Below, in pieces: positions 27,207 to 36,685 of a stretch of 64,000 bases of DNA (the first letter of the stretch is position 1; the number at the start of each line of letters is the position of its first letter). The translations under genes were made by a program, and so were the position numbers. Location: assembly GCA_035635555.1 (NCBI GenBank), contig DASQAT010000006.1, positions 1 to 64,000 of the forward strand, given 5' to 3'. The stretch is from Candidatus Dormiibacterota bacterium. GTDB taxonomy: Bacteria; Acidobacteriota; Polarisedimenticolia; Gp22-AA2. A model generated the notes under the pieces. The model worked only from the letters and a program-made list of their open reading frames with translations, ran no database searches and had not been told where the DNA came from.

Positions 27207-29072
27207 ATGAAAGACCTGCTCCGCCTCCTGCGTTACGTGCGGCCCTACGTCGCGCGCCTGGCCGCGGCCGCGCTGTCCTCGGCCCTCATCTCGGTCGTGC
27301 TGCTCGGTCTGCTCAGCCTGATCCGGCCGATCGTCGACCAGTTCTTCTCCCGCGTGCCGATCGAGCCGGCCGCGACGCAAGGCAAGGGGGAGATCGTCGA
27401 TCGGGTCCTGAAATTCCTTGGTCCGGGCGGCACCGTCGCCCCGAAGCTTCCGCTCATCGGACGCCTCGGAGAGTCGACGGGCCAGATCGTGATCATCGCC
27501 GCGCTGATCGTCATCCTGTTCGTGCTGAAGGGAGTCTTCACCTACCTCGGCTCGTACCTGACACGGTGGGTCGGGCTCCAGGTGGTCAGGGACCTGAGGT
27601 CCGACCTGTACGCCCGCATCCAGAGACAATCGCTGGCGTTCTTCTCCGATCACCCGAGCGGCATGCTGATCTCGCGGGTCGTCAACGACGTCGGGCGTAT
27701 CCAGCGGACGGTCTCGGGAGATCTCGCGGACATCTTCCGGCTGGTGGCGATCGTGATCGGGCAGGCGGCGTGGCTGTTCTACTTGAACTGGCGGCTCGCC
27801 TCCTTCTGCCTGATCCTGCTCCCCCTGATCGTCTACCCGGTGGCGCGCCTCGGCATCCGTCTCAAGAGCACGAGCCGGCGCAGCCAGGAGAAGATGGGGG
27901 AGGCCGTCGACGTGATGAAGGAGGGGATCACCGGGACCCGCGTCGTGCAGGGTTTCGGGATGGAGGATTTCGAGATCGGGCGCTTCGGCAGGGCGCTCGA
28001 CCGGATCCAGAGCGCGGAGAAGCGCGGCGCCCGCCTGACCTCGATCACCGGGCCGGTGCTGGATGTGGTCGGGGCGATCGGGGGGGCCATCCTCCTGGCC
28101 TACGCCCTGATGCGCATCGCCTCGGGCAAGCTCACCGGCGGCGAGTTCCTCACGTTCATCGGTGCGCTCACCATGATCTTCCTGTCGATCAAGAACCTGG
28201 TGAAGATCAACAACGAGCTGCAGCAGGCGATGGCCGCGGCCCAGCGCGTCTTCCACCTCATGGACCTGCCGAACCGCGTGCGCGAGAAGCCGGGTGCCGT
28301 CGATCTGCCGGCGTTCCGCGAGCGCATCGAGTTCCGGGGGGTGCATTTCGCGTACGGCCAGACCCCCGTCCTGCGGGGGGTCGATCTGATCGTGCCAGCC
28401 GGCACGGTCGTGGCCCTGGTCGGCTCGAGCGGCGCCGGCAAGTCGAGCCTGGTGAACCTGCTGCCTCGTTTCTACGACGTGACCGAGGGGGCGCTGCTCA
28501 TCGACGGGCGCGACGTGCGCGACGTGGCCCTGCCGTCGCTGCGCAGCCAGATCGGCCTCGTCACCCAGGAGGTCATCCTGTTCGACGACACGGTACGCAA
28601 CAACATCGCCTACGGCCGGGCCGATGTCCCGATGGAGGCGGTGCTCGCCGCGGCGCGCGCCGCGCATGCCGAGGCGTTCATCCGGACGCTGCCGCACGGC
28701 TTCGATACGACCCTGGGGGAGGCCGGCCACCGGCTGTCGCTGGGACAGAGGCAGAGGATCTCGATCGCGCGGGCGATCCTGAAGGACTCGCCGATCCTGA
28801 TCCTGGACGAGGCGACGTCGTCCCTCGACATGGAATCGGAGGCCGAGGTCCAGGGGGCGCTGCAGAACTTGATGAGGGGTCGCACGGTGTTCGTCATCGC
28901 GCACCGCCTCTCCACCGTCCGCCGGGCCGACGTCATCCTGGTCCTCGACGAGGGACGTCTGGTCGAGCGTGGCACGCACCCGGAACTCCTGGCGCGCAAG
29001 GGGCTGTACGCGCGCCTTCACGCGCTGCAGTTCCGCGACGACCGGCCCGCGCCCGAGGCCTCCGTCCAGTAG
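27207..29072 (+). CDS. msbA: ABC exporter of the MsbA (lipid A flippase) family
   Basis: A 621-residue half-transporter with six membrane helices fused to an ATPase domain. I start at the ATG at 27207, with GAGG 4 nt upstream; a TTG just before it is also in frame. The coupling region 'VVNDVGRIQRTVSGDLADIF' resembles MsbA. In the ATPase domain (from about 375), Walker A is GSSGAGKSS, the signature is LSLGQRQR (Leu for the second-position Gly), Walker B is ILILDEATS, and the switch is IAHRLST. It probably flips lipid A or another glycolipid across the inner membrane. It heads a run of envelope genes. Confidence 0.88.
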   Translation: MKDLLRLLRYVRPYVARLAAAALSSALISVVLLGLLSLIRPIVDQFFSRVPIEPAATQGKGEIVDRVLKFLGPGGTVAPKLPLIGRLGESTGQIVIIAALIVILFVLKGVFTYLGSYLTRWVGLQVVRDLRSDLYARIQRQSLAFFSDHPSGMLISRVVNDVGRIQRTVSGDLADIFRLVAIVIGQAAWLFYLNWRLASFCLILLPLIVYPVARLGIRLKSTSRRSQEKMGEAVDVMKEGITGTRVVQGFGMEDFEIGRFGRALDRIQSAEKRGARLTSITGPVLDVVGAIGGAILLAYALMRIASGKLTGGEFLTFIGALTMIFLSIKNLVKINNELQQAMAAAQRVFHLMDLPNRVREKPGAVDLPAFRERIEFRGVHFAYGQTPVLRGVDLIVPAGTVVALVGSSGAGKSSLVNLLPRFYDVTEGALLIDGRDVRDVALPSLRSQIGLVTQEVILFDDTVRNNIAYGRADVPMEAVLAAARAAHAEAFIRTLPHGFDTTLGEAGHRLSLGQRQRISIARAILKDSPILILDEATSSLDMESEAEVQGALQNLMRGRTVFVIAHRLSTVRRADVILVLDEGRLVERGTHPELLARKGLYARLHALQFRDDRPAPEASVQ

Positions 29073-29126
29073 ACCGTCCGATCCTCTGGGCCACGGGAGC
29101 GTCCCGCGGCCGGGAGCCACGAGCGC

Positions 29127-30776
29127 ATGACCCTGGCGGTCCTGATCTTCCGAAGCGACAGGAGCTGTCTCCTGCTGCTTCTCGTTCTGGGGCTCCTGCT
29201 GTTCGCCACGGGACTCGGAGCGCACGACCTGTGGGCCCCCGACGAGCCGGACATCGGCGAGGTCGTTCGCGAGATCCACCTGAGCGGGTCGTGGGCGGTG
29301 CTGCGCGACAACCAGCAGCTCTACTTCGAGAAGCCGCCGCTCTATCCCTGGCTCGCGGCGCTGTTCTCTGTTCCGGCGGGCCGGCCCACGGAGCTCGCCC
29401 TGCGCCTGCCGTCGAGCCTCGCCGCGCTCGGGGGGCTCTTCGTCGTCTTTTTCCTGGGAAGGGGCCTGTTCGGCCGGCGGACCGGGACGCTCGCGGCCGT
29501 GATCCTGGCGACGACCTATGGATACTTCATGGAGGGGCGCTGGGCGCACCCCGACATGCTCTGGACATTCTGGCTGATGCTCGCCTGCCTGGCCTTCCAT
29601 CAGGCCTACCGGGCCGGCGGCGGGCAGGTCTGGATGGCGGTCTTCTATTTCGCCATCGGTCTGGCCAATCTCACCAAGGGGCCGCACGGGCTGCTCATCC
29701 CGCTCCTGGCGGTCCTGGTCTTCCTGGCGTCATCGCACGATCTCCGGTTCGTGCGGCGGATGGGCCTGCCCTGGGGCCTGCCGCTCTCCCTGGTCCCGCT
29801 CGCGTTCTGGGTGGCGGCCTACCGCAGGACCGGCGAACCGTTCCCCCTGGAGGCTCTCCTGCAGCGCCTGGCGCACCGCTTCACGAGCGGCGAGCACCAC
29901 GCCCAGCCCTTCTACCACGTCCTGATCAGCCTGCCCCTGGAATTCTTCCCGTGGGTGATCCTGCTGCCGGCCGCGCTGCGGCACACCTTCCCGCGCCGCG
30001 GGGCGCGGCCGGACCGTGACAACGCCTACGTCTACTCCTGGATCGTCGTCATCTTCACGGTGTTCACCGTCTCGGTCGAGAAGCGCGGCGTGTATCTGCT
30101 GCCGCTGCTTCCGCTGCTCGCCCTCCTGGTGGCGCGGGTGTGGGACCTTGCGCTGATGGACTGGGACCCGTCGCCGGTCGATCGCGCGATCGCCTGGCTG
30201 CCCGGGATCTGCCTGGCGCTCGCGATCGGGGGGGCCGTCGTGGCCGTGCCGAAGATCCGATCCGAGGCGCCCGATCTGCTCCGACCGGCGGTCCTCGTCG
30301 CCGCGCTGGCCGGCCTCACAGCGCTCGCGGCGCTGATCGTGCACCGGCGGTACCGGGGCGGGGCCGCGCTGGCGGCGTTCAGCGGCGGGCTCGTGGTCGT
30401 GTACCTGGCGGTCGTGGTGGCCGTTCTGCCGGCGCTCGATCCGCACAAGTCGGCCCGGGCCTTCAGTCAGCGCGTGCTGGCCGAGGTCGGTCAGGCCGAG
30501 CTGGCGATGTATCCGGACTACCACCCGACCTATGTCTACTACACCGGCCGCTTCATTCCGGTGCTGAAGAGCCCCCGCCAGCTGAGCGAGTATTTCAGCT
30601 CGCCGACGCGCCGCTACTGTCTCATCGAAGACGACGTCTTCGAGGGGGAGCGGCGGACGCTCGCCGGTCCGCTGGACGTCCTGGACCGGCAGCAGATCGG
30701 GCATCGCGAAATGCTCCTGGTGGCGGGGGGCGGGACGCCACCCATATCCGAAGTGCCGGAGGGGAAGACGCCATGA
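29127..30776 (+). CDS. ArnT-like lipid-linked glycosyltransferase (first copy)
   Basis: A 549-residue polytopic membrane protein of the GT39/GT83 (PMT/ArnT) group. These enzymes use an undecaprenyl-phosphate sugar donor and glycosylate lipid A or proteins on the periplasmic side. Motifs: the catalytic-loop 'DLWAPDEPD', 'YFEKPPLYPWLAALF', 'GRWAHPDM' and 'ANLTKGPHGLLIP'. The last 150 residues form a soluble periplasmic domain. The stop overlaps the PAP2 gene start (ATGA). The sugar transferred is unknown. Confidence 0.85.
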   Translation: MTLAVLIFRSDRSCLLLLLVLGLLLFATGLGAHDLWAPDEPDIGEVVREIHLSGSWAVLRDNQQLYFEKPPLYPWLAALFSVPAGRPTELALRLPSSLAALGGLFVVFFLGRGLFGRRTGTLAAVILATTYGYFMEGRWAHPDMLWTFWLMLACLAFHQAYRAGGGQVWMAVFYFAIGLANLTKGPHGLLIPLLAVLVFLASSHDLRFVRRMGLPWGLPLSLVPLAFWVAAYRRTGEPFPLEALLQRLAHRFTSGEHHAQPFYHVLISLPLEFFPWVILLPAALRHTFPRRGARPDRDNAYVYSWIVVIFTVFTVSVEKRGVYLLPLLPLLALLVARVWDLALMDWDPSPVDRAIAWLPGICLALAIGGAVVAVPKIRSEAPDLLRPAVLVAALAGLTALAALIVHRRYRGGAALAAFSGGLVVVYLAVVVAVLPALDPHKSARAFSQRVLAEVGQAELAMYPDYHPTYVYYTGRFIPVLKSPRQLSEYFSSPTRRYCLIEDDVFEGERRTLAGPLDVLDRQQIGHREMLLVAGGGTPPISEVPEGKTP

Positions 30777-31651
30777 GGGGAACAGGAACGAGAGCGCGTG
30801 CGGGACTTGTCGTCCTGCTGGTGTGCCTGATGCCCGGGACGATGCAGACGGCCCGGGCGGACGAGTCCGGGGCCGCGGAGGGGGCGGGGGAGCGCACGGG
30901 ATCGGACGCGCCCCTGAAATGGCGCCAGGTCGGCCTCGACGCGCGCTACGTGTTCGGGCGCCCCGCCCACCTGGATCGGGCCGGATGGTTCAAGCTCGCC
31001 GCCGTGATCGGAACGGGAGCGGCTCTCTACACCGTGCGGAAGGATATCCGGGACGCGGTGCAGCGCAACCGGACGGACTCGATCGATCATTTCCTCGACG
31101 AGGCCCGCAACATGGGAAAGCTGGGGACCCCTCTGGCCACCGCCCTGGGCTTCTATCTCGTCGGCAAGATGCGCGATTCGGAGTACGACCGCGAGACGTC
31201 CATGCTGCTCCTCGAGACCCTGGCCTTCGCGGGGGCCGTGACGGGGACGGCCCAGAAGGTCGTCGCCACCGACCGGCCGGAAGTCGGCGATCGCGTCCGG
31301 TTGTTCAGCTCGAACGGCCACAGCGTCTCGGGCGACGTCACGATCGCGGCCTCGATGCTGGCGCCGATCATCGACCGGCACCTGCGTGTCGGGTCCGACG
31401 ACGGCCGCGGCGTCCGCTTCTGGAAGCACTTCGGCACCTGGGGTCTCTACAGCACCGCCGGGCTCACCGCCCTGCAGCGCATGGACCGGGATCGCCACTG
31501 GGCCCCCGACGTCTTCCTGGGTTACGCCAGCGGGCTCGGGATCGGACGCCTCCTCGTCGACTCGCACCGGGGCGGGCGCGGGTGGCGCGACGCGCCCGGC
31601 CGGGTGGCCTTCGATCTCGGCCCGGGCGGAGTGCGCATCACCTGGAGGTAG
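30773..31651 (+). CDS. PAP2-family membrane phosphatase
   Basis: A 292-residue PAP2 protein with an N-terminal signal or anchor (GLVVLLVCLMPGTMQTARA). Motif 1 is KVVATDRP (one residue shorter than the usual KX6RP). Motif 2 is SSNGHS in place of PSGH. Motif 3 is an R-X5-H-X3-D match in 'QRMDRDRHWAPD'. The family removes phosphate from lipids such as undecaprenyl diphosphate or lipid A (LpxE/LpxF). Its coupling to an ArnT-like transferase suggests carrier recycling or lipid A dephosphorylation. Confidence 0.8.
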   Translation: MRGTGTRARAGLVVLLVCLMPGTMQTARADESGAAEGAGERTGSDAPLKWRQVGLDARYVFGRPAHLDRAGWFKLAAVIGTGAALYTVRKDIRDAVQRNRTDSIDHFLDEARNMGKLGTPLATALGFYLVGKMRDSEYDRETSMLLLETLAFAGAVTGTAQKVVATDRPEVGDRVRLFSSNGHSVSGDVTIAASMLAPIIDRHLRVGSDDGRGVRFWKHFGTWGLYSTAGLTALQRMDRDRHWAPDVFLGYASGLGIGRLLVDSHRGGRGWRDAPGRVAFDLGPGGVRITWR

Positions 31652-31652
31652 G

Positions 31653-32720
31653 GTGCGCCTTCTCTGCGTCCTGAACGGCGGCGCCAGCCACCCGAGCAGC
31701 CGCCTGCGGGTCCTGCAGCATCTCGAGGTCCTGAGAGAGCGCGGGATCGACGCCGAGGTCTTCGTGGCCAAGAGGCGCCGGCTGTCCGATCTCGCCGATC
31801 TGGCGCGCAAGGCGCGGCGCTCCGACGCGGTCCTGGTGCAGAAGAAGCTGTTCGCACGCTGGAAGCTGCCGCTCCTGCTCGGCACCGCCCCCCTCGTGTT
31901 CGACTTCGACGACGCGATCTTCGCGGTCAGTCCCGACGAGCGCGAGCGCTTCGGGGAGGAGCGCGCCTCCAGGCGGGCCGTCTCGCGCCGCACGCGCCTT
32001 GCCGCGGTCCTCCGTCGCGGCACCCGGGTAATCGCCGGCAACCGGTACCTGGCCGAGCACGCGGCGCGCTACGCGCGGGACGTGGCGGTCCTCCCCACCG
32101 CGGTGGATCTGCGCCCGTTCCCCGCCCCCGCGCTGGCCCGGGCGCGCGCGGCGCGCGGCGCGCGAGGGGGCGCGCCACGGATCGGCTGGATCGGCAGCCG
32201 GCCGAGCCTGCGCTATCTGCAGGCCCTGGCCGAGCCGCTGCGCCGCGTTCTGAGGGAGAGCCCGGGAGGGAGATTCGTCCAGATCTGCAACGAATTCGTG
32301 GAATTTCCCGGCGTCCCGACGGAGACGATCGCGTGGAGCGCCGCGGGGGAGGCGCCGGCCCTCCTGGATCTCGACATCGGGGTGATGCCGCTCGACGACA
32401 CGCCGTTCTCGCAGGGGAAGTGCGGGCTGAAGATCCTCATGTACCAGGCGGCGGGGCTGCCCGTCGTCTGTTCGCCCGTCGGGGCCAATCGCGATCTGGT
32501 CCAGGAGAACGAGACGGGGCTCTTCGCGCGGACGGCGGACGAGTGGGTCTCCTGTCTTCGACGCCTGGTCGTCGAACGGGACCTCGCGCGGCGGATGGGT
32601 GAGCGCGGCCGCCTCAGGGTCGAGACGAACTACAGCGCCGCGGTCGTCGGCGCGAGGCTCGCCGACCTGCTTCTGGGGGCTCTGAAGCAGCCCCCTCCGC
32701 AAGGGCCGGTCGGGGGATGA
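31653..32720 (+). CDS. Glycosyltransferase family 4 (GT-B fold)
   Basis: A 355-residue protein that starts at a GTG 1 nt after the PAP2 stop, behind GGAGG. The GT-B features are an N-terminal Rossmann-like domain ('HPSSRLRVLQHLEVLRERG'), 'VFDFDDAIF', and the C-terminal donor site 'GLKILMYQAAGLPVVCSPVG ... ENETGLFA'. It probably adds a sugar to the cytoplasmic side of an LPS or lipid-linked glycan. Donor and acceptor are unknown. Confidence 0.85.
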   Translation: MRLLCVLNGGASHPSSRLRVLQHLEVLRERGIDAEVFVAKRRRLSDLADLARKARRSDAVLVQKKLFARWKLPLLLGTAPLVFDFDDAIFAVSPDERERFGEERASRRAVSRRTRLAAVLRRGTRVIAGNRYLAEHAARYARDVAVLPTAVDLRPFPAPALARARAARGARGGAPRIGWIGSRPSLRYLQALAEPLRRVLRESPGGRFVQICNEFVEFPGVPTETIAWSAAGEAPALLDLDIGVMPLDDTPFSQGKCGLKILMYQAAGLPVVCSPVGANRDLVQENETGLFARTADEWVSCLRRLVVERDLARRMGERGRLRVETNYSAAVVGARLADLLLGALKQPPPQGPVGG

Positions 32721-32740
32721 GGATGCGTCTCGGTCCGCGC

Positions 32741-33301
32741 TCAGGGATGTCCCGTCTTCCAGGCGAGGACGGCGAGCGCCAGGGTGACGCCCGCCAGGAC
32801 CAGGGGCTCCTGGTTATGCACCATGAGCGGAAAGGACCAGGGCTGCCGGCCGCCGGGGTAGCGGCGGAGCCGGGGCAGGAGGATCGGCACGCTCCGGTGG
32901 TACTCTTCGAAGGCCGCGCCGTGCAGCCTCGCCAGACGCCCCCCTTCGACCCGCAGCTTGCGGGGAATGTAATAAAGGAAGAAGACGGCGTAGCCGATCG
33001 CCAGCGCGACGAGGTTCACGTACGCTGCGGTGCGGGCCGCGATCGCCAGCCCGGTGAGGATCAGGAGGCGTCCGAGGTAGAGCGGGTTCTGCGTGTAGGC
33101 GTACGGTCCCGACGTGACCAGACGGACCGACTTGGTCAGGTGGCCCGTGGCCCACATCCGGACCGCCTCGCCGAGAAGCGCCAGGACGGCGCCGGTCCAG
33201 AGGAGCGCCGGCGTGGGGTGGGACACGTACAGCAGGGCCGCGATGAACGCGTAGACGAGGAGGAGACGGATCCAGCCGAGAACCTTGCTGCGCTCCTGCA
33301 T
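32741..33301 (-). CDS. Isoprenylcysteine methyltransferase (ICMT/PEMT)-like membrane protein
   Basis: A 186-residue protein with four or five hydrophobic segments and the ICMT/PEMT signature 'LVTSGPYAYTQNPLYLGRLL', followed by 'VEGGRLARLHGAAFEEYHRSV'. Related proteins use S-adenosylmethionine to methylate membrane substrates; in bacteria most are uncharacterised. It is transcribed against its neighbours, between two ArnT-like gene units, so its substrate may be a polyprenyl or lipid species, which is inference. The C-terminal 40 residues add one more hydrophobic helix. Confidence 0.72.
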   Translation of the reverse strand: MQERSKVLGWIRLLLVYAFIAALLYVSHPTPALLWTGAVLALLGEAVRMWATGHLTKSVRLVTSGPYAYTQNPLYLGRLLILTGLAIAARTAAYVNLVALAIGYAVFFLYYIPRKLRVEGGRLARLHGAAFEEYHRSVPILLPRLRRYPGGRQPWSFPLMVHNQEPLVLAGVTLALAVLAWKTGHP

Positions 33302-33352
33302 CCGTCGTCTCCGCACAGAGGGCCCGCCGTCGGCGGCGAGGACGCATCCTAG

Positions 33353-35017
33353 ATGGACGCACACGGGACTGTCAACGCGCGCGAACGGCGCCGCCTCGCG
33401 CTCCTCCTGTTCGCCGGGCTCGGTCTCTTCTTCTGGAGACTCGGGTCGCACGACCTGTGGCCTCCCGACGAGCCCCGCTTCGCGCTGGTGGCGAAGGAGA
33501 TGTGGATGCGCGGCGATTACTCGGTCCTGTCCCTCGACAATCATCTTTATACCGACAAGCCGCCGCTGTTCTTCTGGGCGATCAACGGCTTCGCGAGCCT
33601 CCTGGGGGGGATCGACGAGTGGGCGGCGCGGCTGCCGTCCGCCGTGTCAACCCTCCTGGCGCTGCTCCTGATCGAGCGACTCGGGGCCTGGCTCTACGAC
33701 CGGCGTACGGGTCTGCTGGCGGCGCTCGTGTTCGCCACGTCGCTGCAGATCCTCGAGCGAGGCCGCTGGGCCTCGATCGACATGACGCTGAACCTGTTCG
33801 TCCTGTCGGCCATCGTCCTTTTCTGGCTCGGCCGCGCGCGGCGGGACAGGGAGGGCGTCCTGATCGCGGCCGCCTGGATCATGATGGGAGTCGCGACCCT
33901 GGCGAAAGGGCCGGTCGGTCTGGTGCTGCCGATCCTGGCGATCGTGCCCTGGGCGCTCCTCGAGCGGGATTTCCGTTTCGCCCGGCGCGTCGTCTCCCCC
34001 CCGGGCATCCTCCTCTACCTTCTGGTCACCCTGTCCTGGTTCGGAGTGTTCGCCTGGCGGCTGGGATTCAGGTACGCGATCTGGGTCCTGATGCACCAGA
34101 ACGTGGAGCGCTATGTGGGGGCGTGGAACTCGACGCATCCCGTCTGGTACTACCTCTGGCGGTTTCCGGTCGGCTTCTTCCCCTGGATCGTCTTCCTCCC
34201 CTGGGCCGTCGCGCACGCGGTCTCGCCGCAGGAGCGCGAACGCAGGAGCGCGGCGGTCTTTCTCCTGTCCTGGGCCGCCGCCATCTTCCTGTTCTTCTCG
34301 TTCTCGACGGGAAAGCGCGGCGTCTACATCATTCCGCTCTACCCCGCCGCGGCCATCCTGGTGGCGCGTCTGCTGGCGCGCGCCTGGCGGAGCGCCCCCG
34401 CAGAGGGGGAGACACGCGGGTCCGACGATGAGGCCGCGCTTCCGGAGGCGGCGCGCCGTCTGCGCATTCCTCTCTTCGCGTGGGCCGGAATCACGCTTCT
34501 GGTGACGGCCGCGCTGGTGCTGATGGCGCGCCGCCGCTACCCGGAGCTTCTCGCCACGGCCGCGGCCCTCGGTCTCGTCTTCGCCGCCGGCGCCGTGGCG
34601 GCCTCGATCCTGCACGTGAGAGGCCGCACCGCGGGGGCGCTCACCTGTCTGTTCGCCTCGCTCGTCCTGGTGGTCCTCATCTCGACGGAGACTCTCCTGC
34701 CCTGGGCGAACCGGCGCGCGAACATCCGCGGCTTCGCCTCTTTGGTGAAGGAGCGCCTCGTGGACGGCGCGGCATTCGCGACGACCGAGGAGAAGCGGGA
34801 TGCCTGGGTGTTCTACACCGATCGTTTCGCCGAGGAGGCCGACACGCCGGAGGCGATAGCACTCTACCTCGGACGCCCGGGGCCGCGGCAGCTCCTGATC
34901 GAGGACGAACTGCTGAAGACGGTCGATCCCGCCGCGTTGTCCGGCGTGATCGAAGTCCTGCGCGGAACGGTATCGGGCCAGGGATACCACCTGCTCCAGA
35001 AGGACGCGTCCCGGTGA
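33353..35017 (+). CDS. ArnT-like lipid-linked glycosyltransferase (second copy)
   Basis: A 554-residue polytopic GT39/GT83 protein with the same layout as the copy at 29127: 'SHDLWPPDEPRFALVAKEMW', 'YTDKPPLFFWAINGFASLL', 'RGRWASIDMTLN' and 'TLAKGPVGLVLP'. The N-terminal loop keeps the acidic DEP motif. The two proteins are clearly paralogous but diverged. GAGGA lies about 10 nt before the ATG. The stop overlaps the next GTG start. Confidence 0.85.
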   Translation: MDAHGTVNARERRRLALLLFAGLGLFFWRLGSHDLWPPDEPRFALVAKEMWMRGDYSVLSLDNHLYTDKPPLFFWAINGFASLLGGIDEWAARLPSAVSTLLALLLIERLGAWLYDRRTGLLAALVFATSLQILERGRWASIDMTLNLFVLSAIVLFWLGRARRDREGVLIAAAWIMMGVATLAKGPVGLVLPILAIVPWALLERDFRFARRVVSPPGILLYLLVTLSWFGVFAWRLGFRYAIWVLMHQNVERYVGAWNSTHPVWYYLWRFPVGFFPWIVFLPWAVAHAVSPQERERRSAAVFLLSWAAAIFLFFSFSTGKRGVYIIPLYPAAAILVARLLARAWRSAPAEGETRGSDDEAALPEAARRLRIPLFAWAGITLLVTAALVLMARRRYPELLATAAALGLVFAAGAVAASILHVRGRTAGALTCLFASLVLVVLISTETLLPWANRRANIRGFASLVKERLVDGAAFATTEEKRDAWVFYTDRFAEEADTPEAIALYLGRPGPRQLLIEDELLKTVDPAALSGVIEVLRGTVSGQGYHLLQKDASR

Positions 35018-35733
35018 AGTGGGTCGGCGTCGCGACAGGGGCCTGTCTGGCCGTCGTGGCGGTCGTGATCCTCTGGGCGACCTCGCTGCTCGACCCGCCG
35101 GAGAGCCTGAGCCGGTCCCTGGCGGTCTTCTCCGCCGTCTACCCCGGTCCGAACCGCGGCGCCGAGGTCGAGAGGATCCCCTGCGGGTCGTTGAGGCACC
35201 TGAGGCTCTACGTCGTCTGCACGAACGGCTGCCAGGACACCTGGGTCATCGTCGGAGTGCGCGGTCTCTGGCCGGAGAACCTGGCGAACCCGGGTCGGAT
35301 CCCTCCCCAGCCGGTCGAGGAATCGCGGGCGCGGATCTCGGAAGCCGTCGCCCGCGACCACCTGTCCCTGGATCGCGGCGGCGCCCGCGAGATGATCGCG
35401 TGTTATCTCCGGATCGAGGGGCGTCTTCCCGGCCTCGTCCTGACGCCGCTCGACCTCGTCGCCCTCGAGGGGGCCCGGGACAGCGAGGAGAACATGCAGC
35501 GGCTGGCCGAGAGCCTGGACGCCGAGGACGCGGTGTCGCGCATCGATCCCGTGGAGACCGAGGACGGCTACCGGGCGCGGCTGCTGTACTGGGACACGTC
35601 GCTTCCCGACCGTCCGGTCCTGGAGATCGATCTGGACATGGAGCGCAACGGGGTGCTGCGCTCGATCGATGTGACGGAATCCGTCAGAGGCGGTAGTGCG
35701 CCCGGTAGTACGACAGGTAATCCCCCGTTTTGA
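35014..35733 (+). CDS. Unknown membrane-anchored protein following ArnT-like gene
   Basis: A 239-residue protein that I do not recognise. It begins at a GTG overlapping the upstream stop (GTGA) and has one N-terminal membrane segment (VATGACLAVVAVVILWATSLL), so the rest should be periplasmic. The body is acidic, with Cys at 'IPCGSL', 'VVCTNGCQDTW' and 'MIACYL' that could form disulfides. The coupled start suggests it works with the ArnT-like protein. Its last 50 nt overlap the end of rmlB on the other strand. Confidence 0.65.
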   Translation: MKWVGVATGACLAVVAVVILWATSLLDPPESLSRSLAVFSAVYPGPNRGAEVERIPCGSLRHLRLYVVCTNGCQDTWVIVGVRGLWPENLANPGRIPPQPVEESRARISEAVARDHLSLDRGGAREMIACYLRIEGRLPGLVLTPLDLVALEGARDSEENMQRLAESLDAEDAVSRIDPVETEDGYRARLLYWDTSLPDRPVLEIDLDMERNGVLRSIDVTESVRGGSAPGSTTGNPPF

Positions 35734-36685
35734 TCGGCTGCCACCAGGCCCGGTTCTCGGCGTACCAGGAGACCGTCCGTTCCAGGCCCTCCTCGAACCG
35801 CACCCGCGGCGACCAGCCGAGCGCCTGGATCCTCGAGCAGTCGAGGGCGTACCTCCGGTCGTGCCCGGGACGGTCCTGGACGTGCCGCAGGAGCGTCCTG
35901 GGTTTGCCCAGCCGGTCGAGGATCATCTCGGTGATCTCGATGTTGCGGCGCTCGCTGCCGCCGCCGATGTTGTAGACCTCGCCGGGCGTGCCGCGCTCGA
36001 GCATCACGTCGAGCGCCGCGCAATGATCGGTCACGTACAGCCAGTCACGCACGTTCTGACCATCGCCGTAGAGCGGCAGAGGCTCGTCCGAGAGGGCGTT
36101 GGTGACGAACAGCGGGATGACCTTCTCGGGGTACTGGCGCGGTCCGAAATTGTTCGAGGCGCGGCTGATGAAGACGGGCAGGCGGTAGGTCGCGAAGTAC
36201 GAATACGCCAGACGATCGGCGGCCGCTTTGCTCGCGGAGTACGGGTTGCTCGGCATCAGGGCGTCGGTCTCGCGACTCTGGCCGCTGGCCACGCTGCCGT
36301 ACACCTCGTCGGTGGAGATCTGCACGAACGCCTTCACCTTGCGCTCCCGCGCCGCCTCCAGGAGCGTGTAGGCGCCGTAGATGTCGGTGCGGATGAACCC
36401 CTCCGGATCGCCGATCGAACGATCGACGTGCGTCTCGGCGGCGAAATTCATGAGAATGTCGACGCCCCCTTCCATCGCCCTCTCGACGTCGGTCTTCGAG
36501 GCGATGTCGCCTTTGAGGAACACGTACCTGGGATTCCCCTTCAGGTCCTCGAGGTTGGCGGGATTGCCGGCGTAGGTGAGCTTGTCGAGGACGGTGACCC
36601 GCCAGTCGGGGTGGGCGGCGAGCGCATGGTGCGCGTAGTGGGAGCCGATGAATCCGGCCCCCCCGGTGACGAGGACGCGCGTCAT
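35684..36685 (-). CDS. rmlB: dTDP-glucose 4,6-dehydratase
   Basis: A 333-residue NAD-dependent SDR enzyme that turns dTDP-glucose into dTDP-4-keto-6-deoxyglucose. It has 'TGGAGFIGSHY', 'FAAETHVDRSI', 'STDEVYGS', 'YSASKAAAD' (Tyr-x3-Lys), and 'RASNNFGPRQYPEKVIPLF'. The ATG overlaps the rmlA stop by 4 nt. It is last in the rmlC-rmlA-rmlB run; no rmlD lies in this window. Confidence 0.95.
   Translation of the reverse strand: MTRVLVTGGAGFIGSHYAHHALAAHPDWRVTVLDKLTYAGNPANLEDLKGNPRYVFLKGDIASKTDVERAMEGGVDILMNFAAETHVDRSIGDPEGFIRTDIYGAYTLLEAARERKVKAFVQISTDEVYGSVASGQSRETDALMPSNPYSASKAAADRLAYSYFATYRLPVFISRASNNFGPRQYPEKVIPLFVTNALSDEPLPLYGDGQNVRDWLYVTDHCAALDVMLERGTPGEVYNIGGGSERRNIEITEMILDRLGKPRTLLRHVQDRPGHDRRYALDCSRIQALGWSPRVRFEEGLERTVSWYAENRAWWQPIKTGDYLSYYRAHYRL

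Noticed and set aside
27138-29687. Long minus-strand open frame opposite msbA
   Set aside because: Same shadow effect; it has composition of a reverse-frame translation and lies wholly opposite convincing genes.
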